Shown: positions 9,223 through 17,891 of the stretch, piece by piece
Numbering within the stretch: the first letter of the stretch is position 1
Layout: the number at the start of each line of letters is the position of its first letter
Assembly: GCA_041665525.1 (NCBI GenBank)
Contig: JBAYIS010000003.1
Location: 124,001-188,000, forward strand
Reading direction: 5' to 3'
DNA length: 64,000 nt
From: UBA8401 sp041665525
GTDB taxonomy: Bacteria > Bacteroidota > Ignavibacteria > UBA10030 > UBA8401
Made by a program: the position numbers and the translations under genes
The notes under the pieces: generated by a model
Told to the model about the DNA's origin: nothing
The model's input: the letters and a program-made list of their open reading frames with translations, nothing else
The model's database searches: none

Positions 9223-9251
9223 AATATAACAACGGCGGGAGTGAATATCAA
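9223..9251 (-). promoter_or_regulatory. candidate sigma70-type promoter for the HNH gene
   Basis: On the minus strand TTGATA (9251-9246), a 17-base spacer and TATATT (9228-9223) form a near-consensus -35/-10 pair. It is placed after the aroC terminator and before the HNH gene. It implies an untranslated leader of roughly 175 bases. Called by eye only. Confidence 0.5.
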
Positions 9252-9326
9252 ATGAAGCGTTGAATTATATCACTTCTTTGAGGTGAAAATGATGCGATGG
9301 AGCAGGTAAAATAGCAGTAAAACAAA

Positions 9327-9346
9327 GGGAATCTTAACTGATTCCC
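9327..9346 (-). terminator. intrinsic terminator of aroC
   Basis: A perfect 7-base stem GGGAATC (9327-9333) / GATTCCC (9340-9346) with a 6-base loop lies about 10 bases after the aroC stop. On the minus strand it is followed by the T-rich TTTGTTTTAC. Geometry fits a Rho-independent terminator. Confidence 0.6.
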
Positions 9347-9356
9347 CATGAAAAAT

Positions 9357-10520
9357 CTATGATAACCTATTTTTCAATTCTCGGACAGAATCACCGCCAA
9401 ATTTCTCCAAAACGGCGTTGGCTAGTACTGGTGCGACGACGGCCTCTCCAATAACAGCACACGCCGGAACAGCGCACACATCGGAGCGTTCGTACCGGGA
9501 TTTTACAGTTTTATGTGATTTAATATCGACGGTTCGCAATGGATTTGCCAGAGTTGAGATCGGTTTCATTGCGCCACGAATTACGATTGGCTCTCCGTTT
9601 GAAACACCTCCTTCCATTCCTCCCGCCCGATTTGTGGGTCGAACTAATTTGTTCTTCCCTGTCAGAAGTTCGTCATGTACTTCTGATCCAAACCGCCGTG
9701 CATTTTCAAATCCGTCGCCGATTTCCACTCCTTTAACGGCATGAATGGACATCACGGCTTGGGCAAGCTGACCGTCCAGCTTTCTATCATAGTGGACATA
9801 GCTCCCTAATCCTATCGGCACACCGGTGACGATCACTTCGAAAACGCCTCCGAGAGTATCTCCTTTTTTCTTGCACGCTTTAATTGCTGCGATTGCTTTT
9901 GCTTCGATTGCTTTATTCATAATTCGAACTTCTGATTTATCCGCTTCAACAGCAACGTTCCATGCATTCCCTTTTACTGTTAAACGATGAATCACTTTGT
10001 TCATTTCTTTCATGTCCTTAATCTCCGCACTGCCAATCGATAGAACATGACTGCCGATAAATAATCCGATCTCTTCAAGCAGCTTTCGTGGAATGGAACA
10101 ACACGCCACACGCATTGCAGTTTCGCGGGCACTTGCACGGTCGATAACGTTGCGAATATCATCAAACCCATATTTCACCGATCCGACATAATCTGCGTGG
10201 CCGGGACGCGGCAAAGTAATCTTCTCGATCCCGGCTCCGCTTCCTTCAACGGACATTTTCTCCGTCCAATTCTGCCAATCCTTATTGCGAATCATCAGTG
10301 CGATGGGTGTGCCGAGCGTTTTGCCGAACCGAATACCGGACAGAATTTCAACTTTGTCTGTTTCAATTCTCATTCTTCCGCCGCGGCCGTAACCTTGTTG
10401 ACGGCGCCACAATTGATTGTTGATATATTCCGACGAGATGGAAAGACCCGCCGGAATGCCCTCGATAATTCCGACGAGCGCCTGACCGTGCGATTCACCT
10501 GCTGTAAAATAGCGTATCAT
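9357..10520 (-). CDS. aroC: chorismate synthase
   Basis: Last step of the shikimate pathway, turning EPSP into chorismate with reduced FMN. The N-terminus IRYFTAGESHGQALVGIIEG contains the catalytic His of GESHG. RQQGYGRGGRM and the later HADYVGSVKYGFDDIRN and SARETAMRVA motifs are also signature regions. The C-terminal GGMEGGVSNGEPIVIRGAMK block is intact. At 387 residues it is a normal bacterial AroC. No other aro gene is close by; the acyl-CoA dehydrogenase ends 73 bases upstream. ATG start at 10520. Confidence 0.97.
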   Translation of the reverse strand: MIRYFTAGESHGQALVGIIEGIPAGLSISSEYINNQLWRRQQGYGRGGRMRIETDKVEILSGIRFGKTLGTPIALMIRNKDWQNWTEKMSVEGSGAGIEKITLPRPGHADYVGSVKYGFDDIRNVIDRASARETAMRVACCSIPRKLLEEIGLFIGSHVLSIGSAEIKDMKEMNKVIHRLTVKGNAWNVAVEADKSEVRIMNKAIEAKAIAAIKACKKKGDTLGGVFEVIVTGVPIGLGSYVHYDRKLDGQLAQAVMSIHAVKGVEIGDGFENARRFGSEVHDELLTGKNKLVRPTNRAGGMEGGVSNGEPIVIRGAMKPISTLANPLRTVDIKSHKTVKSRYERSDVCAVPACAVIGEAVVAPVLANAVLEKFGGDSVRELKNRLS

Positions 10521-10592
10521 ATTATTATGAGAACTTTCAATGTTTCAGAATACTAATGGTGTATTGTAGAACTGGATACTTTACTATAGACA

Positions 10593-11738
10593 CTAACTTT
10601 TCCATTTACCATTTTGCTTAAGGATTTGTCTGCTGATTATCAATTTCTGAATCTCATTTGTGCCTTCGAAGATCTTCAGGATGCGAGCATCGCGGTAGAA
10701 TCGTTCCAGCGGAAGTTCGGCAGAAAATCCCATGCCGCCATGGATCTGCAACGCCTGATCGGCGATCTGCGAAACAGCTTCCGAACAGTATAATTTCACA
10801 ATAGCAGCATCCAGAGTGATATCTTCTTTGTTGTCCAGTTTGAAAGCAGCTTTATAAACCATATTCTCCATGGCATAAATATGCGTCGCCATATCCGATA
10901 ACATGAATTGTATCGCCTGAAATTTCGAGATCGGTTCGCCGAATTGTTTACGTTGTTTTGAATATGCAACAGACATTTCCAACATTTCTTTAGCGGCACC
11001 AAAACAAGCAGCTCCCAATCCCAGCCTTCCGGAATTCAATGTTTCCATCGCCACCAGAAATCCTCTGCCGTCTGCACCGATCATATTTTCTTCGGGAATT
11101 TCGACGTTATCGAATGCAAGCGTATTGGTCACGCTCCCTTTAATTCCGAGCTTCTTTTCATTCTTCCCGACTGTAATGCCGCCGAATGATTTTTCGACAA
11201 CAAAACCGGTGATTCCTTTTTCCGTGCGCGCAAAAACGGAAAAGACATCCGCTAAGGCGCCGTTGGTAATCCACACTTTTTCGCCGGTTAACAGCCACTT
11301 ATCCCCTTTTTTCTCTGCGCGAGTGGAAAGATTGAACGAATCGGATCCGGCATCCGCCTCTGTCAGCGCAAAAGCGGCAAGAAATTCGCCGGTTGCAAGA
11401 CGAGGAAGATATTTTTTCTTCAATGTTTCCGATCCTCCAACCAAAATCGCCTGCGCGCCGATCGATTGATGTGCCCCGATCGTTGCTGCGGTCGAACCGC
11501 ATACCCGAGCAACTTCTTCCTGTGCGATACAAAATCCCACTTTCCCAAATCCGCCTCCGCCGTACTCTTCCGGAATTGCCGTGCCGAACAAACCCACTTC
11601 TGCGATCTTCTTCAAAAGCTGTTCGGGAATCTTTTCTTCATAGTCGATTCTTGAAGCGATCGGTCGGATCTCGGCATCCGTAAAATCACGGGCCATATCC
11701 CTTAGCATGGAGTGTTCTTGCGTAAACGGAAAGTTCAT
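10593..11738 (-). CDS. acyl-CoA dehydrogenase
   Basis: FAD flavoenzyme that oxidises acyl-CoA to 2-enoyl-CoA in beta-oxidation or branched-chain amino acid breakdown. It begins MNFPFTQEHSMLRDMARDFT, the normal start of the family. FAD-binding ALTEADAGSDSFN and EKVWITNGALADVFSVFAR follow, then the C-terminal helical domain with QIHGGMGFSAELPLERFYRD and the catalytic base Glu in KIFEGTNEIQKLII. An upstream reading frame reaches 11819, but that extension overlaps a hairpin and is not family-like, so the ATG at 11738 is chosen (381 residues). The exact chain-length preference cannot be read. It lies on the far side of a terminator from the HtrA protease. Confidence 0.94.
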   Translation of the reverse strand: MNFPFTQEHSMLRDMARDFTDAEIRPIASRIDYEEKIPEQLLKKIAEVGLFGTAIPEEYGGGGFGKVGFCIAQEEVARVCGSTAATIGAHQSIGAQAILVGGSETLKKKYLPRLATGEFLAAFALTEADAGSDSFNLSTRAEKKGDKWLLTGEKVWITNGALADVFSVFARTEKGITGFVVEKSFGGITVGKNEKKLGIKGSVTNTLAFDNVEIPEENMIGADGRGFLVAMETLNSGRLGLGAACFGAAKEMLEMSVAYSKQRKQFGEPISKFQAIQFMLSDMATHIYAMENMVYKAAFKLDNKEDITLDAAIVKLYCSEAVSQIADQALQIHGGMGFSAELPLERFYRDARILKIFEGTNEIQKLIISRQILKQNGKWKS

Positions 11739-11792
11739 AGTGTTAACATTTGAAATGAGCCAATATCCTATAGGAATATACAAAATAAAATA

Positions 11793-11830
11793 AAAAGACC
11801 TCATTGATTTTTCGATCAATGAGGTCTTTT
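11793..11830 (-). terminator. strong terminator hairpin after the HtrA gene
   Basis: A perfect 16-base inverted repeat, AAAAGACCTCATTGAT (11793-11808) and its complement (11815-11830), surrounds a TTTTCG loop. It starts 18 bases downstream of the HtrA stop codon. The A-rich 5' arm and T-rich 3' arm make it able to work in both directions. It separates the HtrA and acyl-CoA dehydrogenase transcripts. Confidence 0.8.
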
Positions 11831-11847
11831 ATGCACATAACGAATCG

Positions 11848-13371
11848 TTATCCTTTCGGAATCATCACCGCAACAAACCGTATCCGTTTATCGGAACCCT
11901 TCACCCTGAGTAACAATGCATCACCGGACTTTTTTGATTTTACCATCTTTTCAAATTCTGTTACCGTGCCCACCGGTTTTTTATCGACATCAACAATGAT
12001 ATCTCCTTCCCGCAATCCCCGGTTCGCACCTTCTCCGAAGTTCTTCACGGCGGTCACGACGATTCCGCTCGACACTTCCCGTTCTTTCAGGATCCGGGTA
12101 TCCGCTTTTCGAATGGAGAACCCAAGTTTTTCGAATTCCATGGTTCGTGCCGAAGCTTCTTCAACATCTGCAGATTCATCGCCGTTGATTCTCTCATTGG
12201 ATGCTGTACTGTTATTCTGACTCCTCGGCCGCAAGGTGATGACCTTTTCCAGTTTTCGTTCATCGCGCCAGATGGATAATGATACCTTGTCACCAGGATG
12301 TTTTGAAGCGATATAAGCCTGCAATTCGTTCGGCGCTTTCATCGGCCTTCCGTCGATCGTGAGAATGATATCTCCCTCTTTCACCCCTGCCGCTTTTGCC
12401 GCTTCTCCGATTACTTCCTGCACAAAAACGCCTTCCGGTTTTTCCAGTCCATTCGCTTTCGCCAGTGTCTCATCAACCTGCGAAATGGAAACACCAATGT
12501 ATCCTCTCTCCACCTTGCCGTGCAGAATCAGATCGGATGCGACGCTCTTCGCAAGATTGATCGGAATCGCAAAAGAATATCCCTGATACCGTTGATTTGT
12601 TGTGGCGATCGCTGTATTAATCCCGATGACCTCTCCATAGATATTCACCAATGCCCCTCCGCTGTTCCCGGGATTTACGGCGGCATCCGTCTGAATAAAA
12701 TTTTCGACACCATATGCATCATCGATCAACCGGAGATTTCCTCGGCCCATGTAACTGATGATCCCGGCAGTTACGGTGGAATTCAATCCGAGCGGATTGC
12801 CGATCGCAAGCGCCCATTGACCGACCTGCACCTGATCTGAATTTCCAACCATGGCGGCCGGTAGATCATTTTCATCAATCTTAATAACCGCAACGTCGGT
12901 AAGCGGATCAGTCCCGATTAATTTCGCTTTAAATCTGCGTGAATCATTCAGGACAACATCGATACCGTCATCTGCCGCATTCTCCACCACGTGGTTGTTG
13001 GTGATGATATATCCATCCTTAGTAACGATCACGCCGGAGCCGGCTCCCTGTGTTTGTCCTTCGGGATGACGAAATCGAAAATCCGGGAAGAATCGGAAGA
13101 ACTCATCTTCTTTCCCTTCCGGTTGTGCTGGTTTCGTTGTCACTGCGATATATACCACAGAAGGGGTCGCTTCTTTCGATACTTTGACGAAAGCGTCATT
13201 GGCTGCCTGAAGATTCAGATCTGTTTTTGTCGGAGATTTATCCGAGCCGATTTTCACCTGTTTCTGTTGTGCGAAACCCAGATCGACCCCGTCCAGATCC
13301 GCCACCAAAACAGCACCAAAAATGATACCAATGGTTATGAAAAAAAATGCCGCAAGAATTGACCGTTTCAT
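11848..13371 (-). CDS. HtrA/Do-family periplasmic serine protease
   Basis: Protein quality-control protease and chaperone of the periplasm. An N-terminal hydrophobic segment (about residues 3-25, AAFFFITIGIIFGAVLVADL) is a signal peptide or anchor. The trypsin-like domain carries the triad His in TNNHVVENA, Asp in DPLTDVAVIKID and Ser in NPGNSGGALVNIYG. Two PDZ domains follow, the first with GYIGVSISQVDETL and the second near FGEGANRGLREGDIIVDVDK. An ATG at 13371 is preceded by GAGGAG at a good distance, so the nine-residue upstream extension to 13398 is rejected. Length is 507 residues. DegP or DegQ cannot be separated by eye. Confidence 0.95.
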   Translation of the reverse strand: MKRSILAAFFFITIGIIFGAVLVADLDGVDLGFAQQKQVKIGSDKSPTKTDLNLQAANDAFVKVSKEATPSVVYIAVTTKPAQPEGKEDEFFRFFPDFRFRHPEGQTQGAGSGVIVTKDGYIITNNHVVENAADDGIDVVLNDSRRFKAKLIGTDPLTDVAVIKIDENDLPAAMVGNSDQVQVGQWALAIGNPLGLNSTVTAGIISYMGRGNLRLIDDAYGVENFIQTDAAVNPGNSGGALVNIYGEVIGINTAIATTNQRYQGYSFAIPINLAKSVASDLILHGKVERGYIGVSISQVDETLAKANGLEKPEGVFVQEVIGEAAKAAGVKEGDIILTIDGRPMKAPNELQAYIASKHPGDKVSLSIWRDERKLEKVITLRPRSQNNSTASNERINGDESADVEEASARTMEFEKLGFSIRKADTRILKEREVSSGIVVTAVKNFGEGANRGLREGDIIVDVDKKPVGTVTEFEKMVKSKKSGDALLLRVKGSDKRIRFVAVMIPKG

Positions 13372-13401
13372 AGTTTGTTTCTCCTCTGATAAATTCAATT
13401 T

Positions 13402-14178
13402 TTATTGAGTTCCCATTGATTGTAACAGCGAGAGAGAACGTAAGGTTCTCACACTGTCAATATGGTACTGCAGATACGATTGCAGTACTGCCAGCAGGTC
13501 ATCCCGCATGACGGGATTCAGTGATAACATAACGGATTTCCCGACGGGATTCCGTTGAAAATAGTAAAGAGATTTCAATATTCCACCGGATAGTTTCACA
13601 CCGCTCTGCTGTTCTTCTTCATGACAGGAAGAACATGTGAACTTCCCGTCCGATAACCGAAGCAAACCGAATACAAAGACTTCCTGACCTGTTTTCCGTT
13701 TACATCGATAGCATGATTCAACGTTCAGTTCAAAACCAAAATGCTGGAACAACAGCACTAAAAATGAGATCAGAACATTCAGACTATTCTTTGATGATTC
13801 ATCGATTGTTGTCAACGCTTCTACCAGCAATTCGAACAGCGGACCATTTTCCTCCTCGTCGTGCATCACCATATTCACCAATTCCACCAAAGAAAGTCCC
13901 GTGAACATTTTCTCTGCGCCGTCTTGCAGTCTGTTCAATGGAGTCACAATTTCACTTTTGGAGAGCAGATGCAGATTTTTCCCTTCATTCTTATATACAA
14001 CTACCGATATAATGGACATCGGTTCCAGCGACGATCCAAATTTATTGTTCTTTTGGTTCCTGGCTCCTTTGGCTATAATCTTGATCTTACCGTACTTACG
14101 TGTGTACAGTGTAACGATCTTACTGGAATCGCTGTAATGCAGTGAATGCAGAACGACCGCTTCGGTTTCGACGATCAT
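13402..14178 (-). CDS. recO: DNA repair protein RecO
   Basis: Recombination mediator that, with RecR, loads RecA on SSB-coated DNA. The N-terminal OB fold is seen in ETEAVVLHSLHYSDSSKIVTL and GKIKIIAKGARNQKN. A helical domain follows. The zinc site is CYRCKRKTG with CSSCHEE about 35 residues later. At 258 residues it is typical. Its ATG overlaps the mtnA stop by four bases, indicating translational coupling of mtnA and recO. The HtrA gene lies just downstream. Confidence 0.93.
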   Translation of the reverse strand: MIVETEAVVLHSLHYSDSSKIVTLYTRKYGKIKIIAKGARNQKNNKFGSSLEPMSIISVVVYKNEGKNLHLLSKSEIVTPLNRLQDGAEKMFTGLSLVELVNMVMHDEEENGPLFELLVEALTTIDESSKNSLNVLISFLVLLFQHFGFELNVESCYRCKRKTGQEVFVFGLLRLSDGKFTCSSCHEEEQQSGVKLSGGILKSLYYFQRNPVGKSVMLSLNPVMRDDLLAVLQSYLQYHIDSVRTLRSLSLLQSMGTQ

Positions 14179-15212
14179 TGTAACACCAGGTTTGGGAGCG
14201 ATTGCTTATACGGCGGATAAATGATTCCCTGCTCTGTGATGATTGCCGTAATCAACTCTGCCGGTGTTACATCGAATGCCGGTGAGAAGACGTGTGTTCC
14301 GTGCGGCGCAACCTGTTTTCCAAATCCATGTACAATTTCTTCTGCACCTCGTTCTTCGATCGGGATTTGTTCACCTGATAATATCGACCGATCCAGAGTC
14401 GAAGTCGGGGCGGCAATATAGAATGGTATACCATGATACTTTGCAAGCACTGCTAGATTATAAGTCCCGATCTTATTCGCTGCATCTCCGTTCGCCGCAA
14501 TTCTGTCGGCTCCAGTGATAATGAGATCGATCCCTTTTGACGTAATGGTCCAGGCCGCAGTATTATCCGTAATGAGGGCCGACGGAATCCCCGCCTTCTG
14601 CAACTCCCACATCGTCAATCGCGAACCCTGCAGCAGCGGTCTGGTTTCATCTGCATAGACGAACACTTTTTTCCCGGAATTGTGTGCGGTGTGAATCACG
14701 CCAAACGCAGTTCCGATTCCTCCTGTTGCCAATGCACCGGTATTACAATGTGTCAGAATCCGTGCACCATCGGGAATCAACGCAGATCCATATTCTCCCA
14801 TTTGTTCGCACATTTTTCTGTCTTCCCGGTGGATCGCTACCGCTTCCATTTCCATTTTTTCAAAGAGCGTCGAAGCATTTTCGTGACTGTTTAGACGCTT
14901 AATGTTTCGCATTCGTTCCAGCGCCCAAAAAAGATTCTTCGCGGTCGGACGTGTGGAAGAAATCCGTAAAAATGCTTCTTCAAACAATTGATTCAGTCGA
15001 TCCGAAGAGCCATTCCTTTCCGGAAGGATGCCGAGCAGAATACCGTACGCTGCGGCAATTCCTATCAGCGGCGCACCGCGCACCTTCAGCCGTAGTATCG
15101 CATCAGCTAGAACGGAAAGTTCGGACGTCTCCACATAGGTCTCGTTCATCGGCAATTCGGTTTGGTCCAAAAAACGAACCGTGCTGCCGAGCCATTCGAT
15201 ACTGGTTATCAT
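14175..15212 (-). CDS. mtnA: S-methyl-5-thioribose-1-phosphate isomerase
   Basis: Converts methylthioribose-1-phosphate to the ribulose form in methionine salvage; the same enzyme can act on 5-deoxyribose-1-phosphate from 5'-deoxyadenosine. The eIF2B-like fold is clear from RLKVRGAPLIGIAAAYG, GARILTHCNTGALATGGIGTA (catalytic Cys), DNTAAWT and the Asp in LIITGADRIAANGDAANKIG. The ATG at 15212 is preferred; a GTG two codons upstream (15218) is the alternative. Full length at about 345 residues. No mtnK, mtnP or other salvage gene is present nearby, though a PfkB kinase is immediately upstream. Confidence 0.93.
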   Translation of the reverse strand: MITSIEWLGSTVRFLDQTELPMNETYVETSELSVLADAILRLKVRGAPLIGIAAAYGILLGILPERNGSSDRLNQLFEEAFLRISSTRPTAKNLFWALERMRNIKRLNSHENASTLFEKMEMEAVAIHREDRKMCEQMGEYGSALIPDGARILTHCNTGALATGGIGTAFGVIHTAHNSGKKVFVYADETRPLLQGSRLTMWELQKAGIPSALITDNTAAWTITSKGIDLIITGADRIAANGDAANKIGTYNLAVLAKYHGIPFYIAAPTSTLDRSILSGEQIPIEERGAEEIVHGFGKQVAPHGTHVFSPAFDVTPAELITAIITEQGIIYPPYKQSLPNLVLQ

Positions 15213-15236
15213 ACTCACGATAGGTTTAAAATACCA

Positions 15237-15281
15237 GGACGCTGCGACGCCGGGATGCTCTCCTCATGCGGTTCAGCGTCC
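15237..15281. other. possible hairpin between the PfkB kinase and mtnA genes
   Basis: GGACGCTG (15237-15244) and CAGCGTCC (15274-15281) form an 8-base stem enclosing a GC-rich 29-base interior. The T-run on the minus strand after the stem is weak (TATTTTAAACC). It may be a terminator for the kinase gene, an attenuator, or a dispersed palindrome. Confidence 0.35.
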
Positions 15282-15298
15282 TTAAAAAATTTGTGAAG

Positions 15299-16210
15299 CT
15301 ATTCATCAAATTTTGATAATGCCTTGAACTCCCTGAAACGGTCTTGAATTTTCAGATAAGAAAGTTCGCGTAATCCGTCCACAGAAACTTTCTCAACGCA
15401 GAACGACGCCATCGTACTGCCGTAGATAACTGCACGCTTCATATTTTCGAAGGAGAGATCGTCCGTCTTCGCCAGCCATGCGGTGAATCCGGAGGCAAAA
15501 GTATCACCGGCTCCTGTCGGATCATAAATATCCTCCAGCGGGTATGCCGGCGCGGAGAAAATATGGTCCTCGTGGAACAACAGCGCACCATGCTCTCCCT
15601 TTTTAATAATCAATGTTTTAGCGCCCATTGCGCGGATTTTTTTCGCAGCGCGCAGCAGATTCGGATCGTTCGACAGAAGCCGTGCTTCGGAATCATTCAG
15701 GATGAAAACATCAAAGGACGGAATCACTTTGAGGAGTTCCTCTTTTTTCGTATCGATCCAGAAATTCATCGTGTCGCCGACAACCAGAGTTGGTTTTTCC
15801 ACTTGTTCCAGAACACGGCGTTGCAGTACAGGATCGATATTCCCCAGGCAGATGTACTTTGTCTTTTTGTACGAATCGGGAATTTTGGGATTGAACTTTT
15901 CAAATACATTCAGATCAAGGGATAACGTATCTCGGTTATTGAGATCATAGTGATAGCGTCCTGACCAGCGAAATGTTTTGGCGTCCTTTACTATTTCCAG
16001 TCCGGTAAGATCTACGCCGCGCTCATTCAGAAAATCGATGGCTGTTTGTGGATAATCACCGCCAACGACACCCACCAAACGGACGGGAGTAGTAAAATAA
16101 CTTGCAGCCAGGGATATGTATACGGCCGATCCGCCGAGAACGTCTTTGGCTTTTCCGAAAGGTGTTTCAATATCATCAATGGCTACCGAGCCTACTACTA
16201 AGATAGACAA
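15299..16210 (-). CDS. PfkB-family sugar or nucleoside kinase
   Basis: ATP-dependent kinase of the ribokinase fold. The N-terminal ILVVGSVAIDDIETPFG with LGGSAVYISLAAS and the C-terminal anion hole and base DPTGAGDTFASGFTAWL are the two PfkB signatures. NDSEARLLS and LIIKKGEHGALLF also fit. At 303 residues it is normal length. Substrate is not evident; adenosine, ribose or another sugar are possible. The start is TTG at 16210, chosen because AAGGAG sits six bases before it. It lies directly upstream of mtnA, which hints at nucleoside or ribose salvage, but that is inference. Confidence 0.88.
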   Translation of the reverse strand: MSILVVGSVAIDDIETPFGKAKDVLGGSAVYISLAASYFTTPVRLVGVVGGDYPQTAIDFLNERGVDLTGLEIVKDAKTFRWSGRYHYDLNNRDTLSLDLNVFEKFNPKIPDSYKKTKYICLGNIDPVLQRRVLEQVEKPTLVVGDTMNFWIDTKKEELLKVIPSFDVFILNDSEARLLSNDPNLLRAAKKIRAMGAKTLIIKKGEHGALLFHEDHIFSAPAYPLEDIYDPTGAGDTFASGFTAWLAKTDDLSFENMKRAVIYGSTMASFCVEKVSVDGLRELSYLKIQDRFREFKALSKFDE

Positions 16211-16220
16211 TGCTTACTCC

Positions 16221-17891
16221 TTATTGTTTTGTGTTCATTTTTATTTCTGTGGGCGGCTGTGCAGAATTTCGAAACGGACCGATCCGCAGCAACCTCAATT
16301 GTTCATCGCTCAGATCCGATACTGATGAAAATATGATTCCGGCCGAGCGGACTTCCCTGCAGCGTTCGATCTGCTGCAACAATTGAATGTGTGTACGCTG
16401 ATCTGATGCCGCCAGTTCAATGTACATGGGTAACGACTCACCGATTATTAGACGAATCTTTCCAGCGGCTTCATTGATGCTTTCCGCTTGTTCGGAATGT
16501 ATCACCGGAGAAATAACGTTTACAAAACCGTTATTCGTCCATTCCGCCCAATTTTGCATCGTCGTCTTCTGCGACTCTTCAATATCGGGAAAAATATCTG
16601 CGGATAAAAGTACTTCCGGATTTTCCCATCGGATTCTTTTCATGAAATTCGTAATTATTTGTTCACGCCAAAGCTGCCACGCATTCCACTGTTCCGGATT
16701 GGCAGCGGGATCGATTTCCAACGGATCAATGCCGGTCTGTTCCTTGAATATTTTCCTTGAAGTTTCACTGTAATCAGCCGATTCTTCCAACGGTACACTC
16801 ACAGGATAACGCACGTCCGCCAGATGAATTCCCGATAGATCGGGATAATTTGTCCGTATTTCCTTGATGATAGAAGCGGCAAAATCTCTTACTTCCGGAT
16901 GTGCCGGATTCAGAAAAAGATTTCCCGGCTCAGATTTGGAGACTCTTTCACCACTGCGATTAACAACCTGCCATTCGGGATTTTGACTGTAGACAGGTGA
17001 AATTGCAGAATCTCCATTTTCTCCGATAACTCCGATAAGAAATGGATGAATAACTACGTGGACTTCTATCCCGAATTTTTCCCCCTCCTCCAGAAATGAC
17101 CGAAGCGGATCAAATCCGACGAAATCCTTTTGTTGTTTTGCGATGAATCCCGGATAGATTGTTTGTCCAAGCCTGACCGTTTCCAAAAAAAGCATATTGA
17201 ATCCTGCGTCGGCAATATGCTTGACGAATGCCGATATCTTATCACTATTCTTCTCCACAGGAGCATATCTCACTCCGCGGCCCTCTGCGGCTGGAGAGGC
17301 CGTTAAACGATACTCGAGCTCGTTCATCATGTGCAGTTCCTGCACGTAATCCAAAGAATCCAATGCAGTGGTTGACACGAACGTTGCGGAATCGGAAAAC
17401 ACTTCCAATGAATCGAGCGCCTTCCGCAGGACTGTTCTTTCGCTGTCATTGAACTGCGGCTGCATTCTCTTGAATTTTTCCTCTAACGATCCTTTGCGCA
17501 TCGAAACATACACCCGGAATGATTCCCGATCGAATGAAACCGTCACTGTTGTATCCGTAAAAAACACTTTTGCTCCGATCTTCACATTCCGCAAAAGGAA
17601 TTCCTTCGCATTACCATGGCCGGAAAGGATGAATTCCCCCTCATGGATCCGGGAATTATTTCCGCCGACACTGATCACTACATTCTGTTTTACCACCGCT
17701 TCCATTCCCCACTGATTCGTGCCGGAAGACATCTTACCATAAGCCGGAGTATAGATGATCAACTGATTCTCACCGCGACCGCCGGGATAGTCCCGGGTAT
17801 TTTTCGGATCCACCGCCGCTACGGGATAGGTCCGATCGCCGGGGTGACCGAACAGCAATGAGAAAAAGAGCATGATCGGGAAGAGTTTCAT
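16221..17891 (-). CDS. secreted glycoside-hydrolase-like protein (GHL10/DUF187 type)
   Basis: Probably a (beta/alpha)8-barrel protein of the GHL10 group, related to YngK-like family-10 glycosyl-hydrolase-like proteins. An N-terminal signal peptide (MKLFPIMLFFSLLFGHPGDR) suggests export. Residues about 30-190 form a variable, probably beta-rich domain. The barrel follows from about 215, with HIADAGFNMLFLETVRLGQ, GIEVHVVIHPFL, NPEWQVVNRSG, LFLNPAHPEVRDFAASIIKE and LSGIHLADVRYPV, which are typical GHL10 blocks. Substrate is unknown. The next gene (Nudix) overlaps its start by four bases. 556 residues. Confidence 0.75.
   Translation of the reverse strand: MKLFPIMLFFSLLFGHPGDRTYPVAAVDPKNTRDYPGGRGENQLIIYTPAYGKMSSGTNQWGMEAVVKQNVVISVGGNNSRIHEGEFILSGHGNAKEFLLRNVKIGAKVFFTDTTVTVSFDRESFRVYVSMRKGSLEEKFKRMQPQFNDSERTVLRKALDSLEVFSDSATFVSTTALDSLDYVQELHMMNELEYRLTASPAAEGRGVRYAPVEKNSDKISAFVKHIADAGFNMLFLETVRLGQTIYPGFIAKQQKDFVGFDPLRSFLEEGEKFGIEVHVVIHPFLIGVIGENGDSAISPVYSQNPEWQVVNRSGERVSKSEPGNLFLNPAHPEVRDFAASIIKEIRTNYPDLSGIHLADVRYPVSVPLEESADYSETSRKIFKEQTGIDPLEIDPAANPEQWNAWQLWREQIITNFMKRIRWENPEVLLSADIFPDIEESQKTTMQNWAEWTNNGFVNVISPVIHSEQAESINEAAGKIRLIIGESLPMYIELAASDQRTHIQLLQQIERCREVRSAGIIFSSVSDLSDEQLRLLRIGPFRNSAQPPTEIKMNTKQ

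Larger units (their letters stand above)
9040..9356. other. 317-base intergenic region with promoter, long leader and aroC terminator
   Basis: No protein or RNA gene is recognised here. Reading on the minus strand, it contains in order the aroC terminator (9327-9346), a sigma70-like promoter (9223-9251) and a leader of about 175 bases before the HNH gene. The leader holds a purine-rich GAGGAGGAG at about 9099-9107, not placed next to any usual start codon, and a minimal ATG-GGC-GCT-TAA reading frame near 9059. Either could be chance. Confidence 0.5.
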
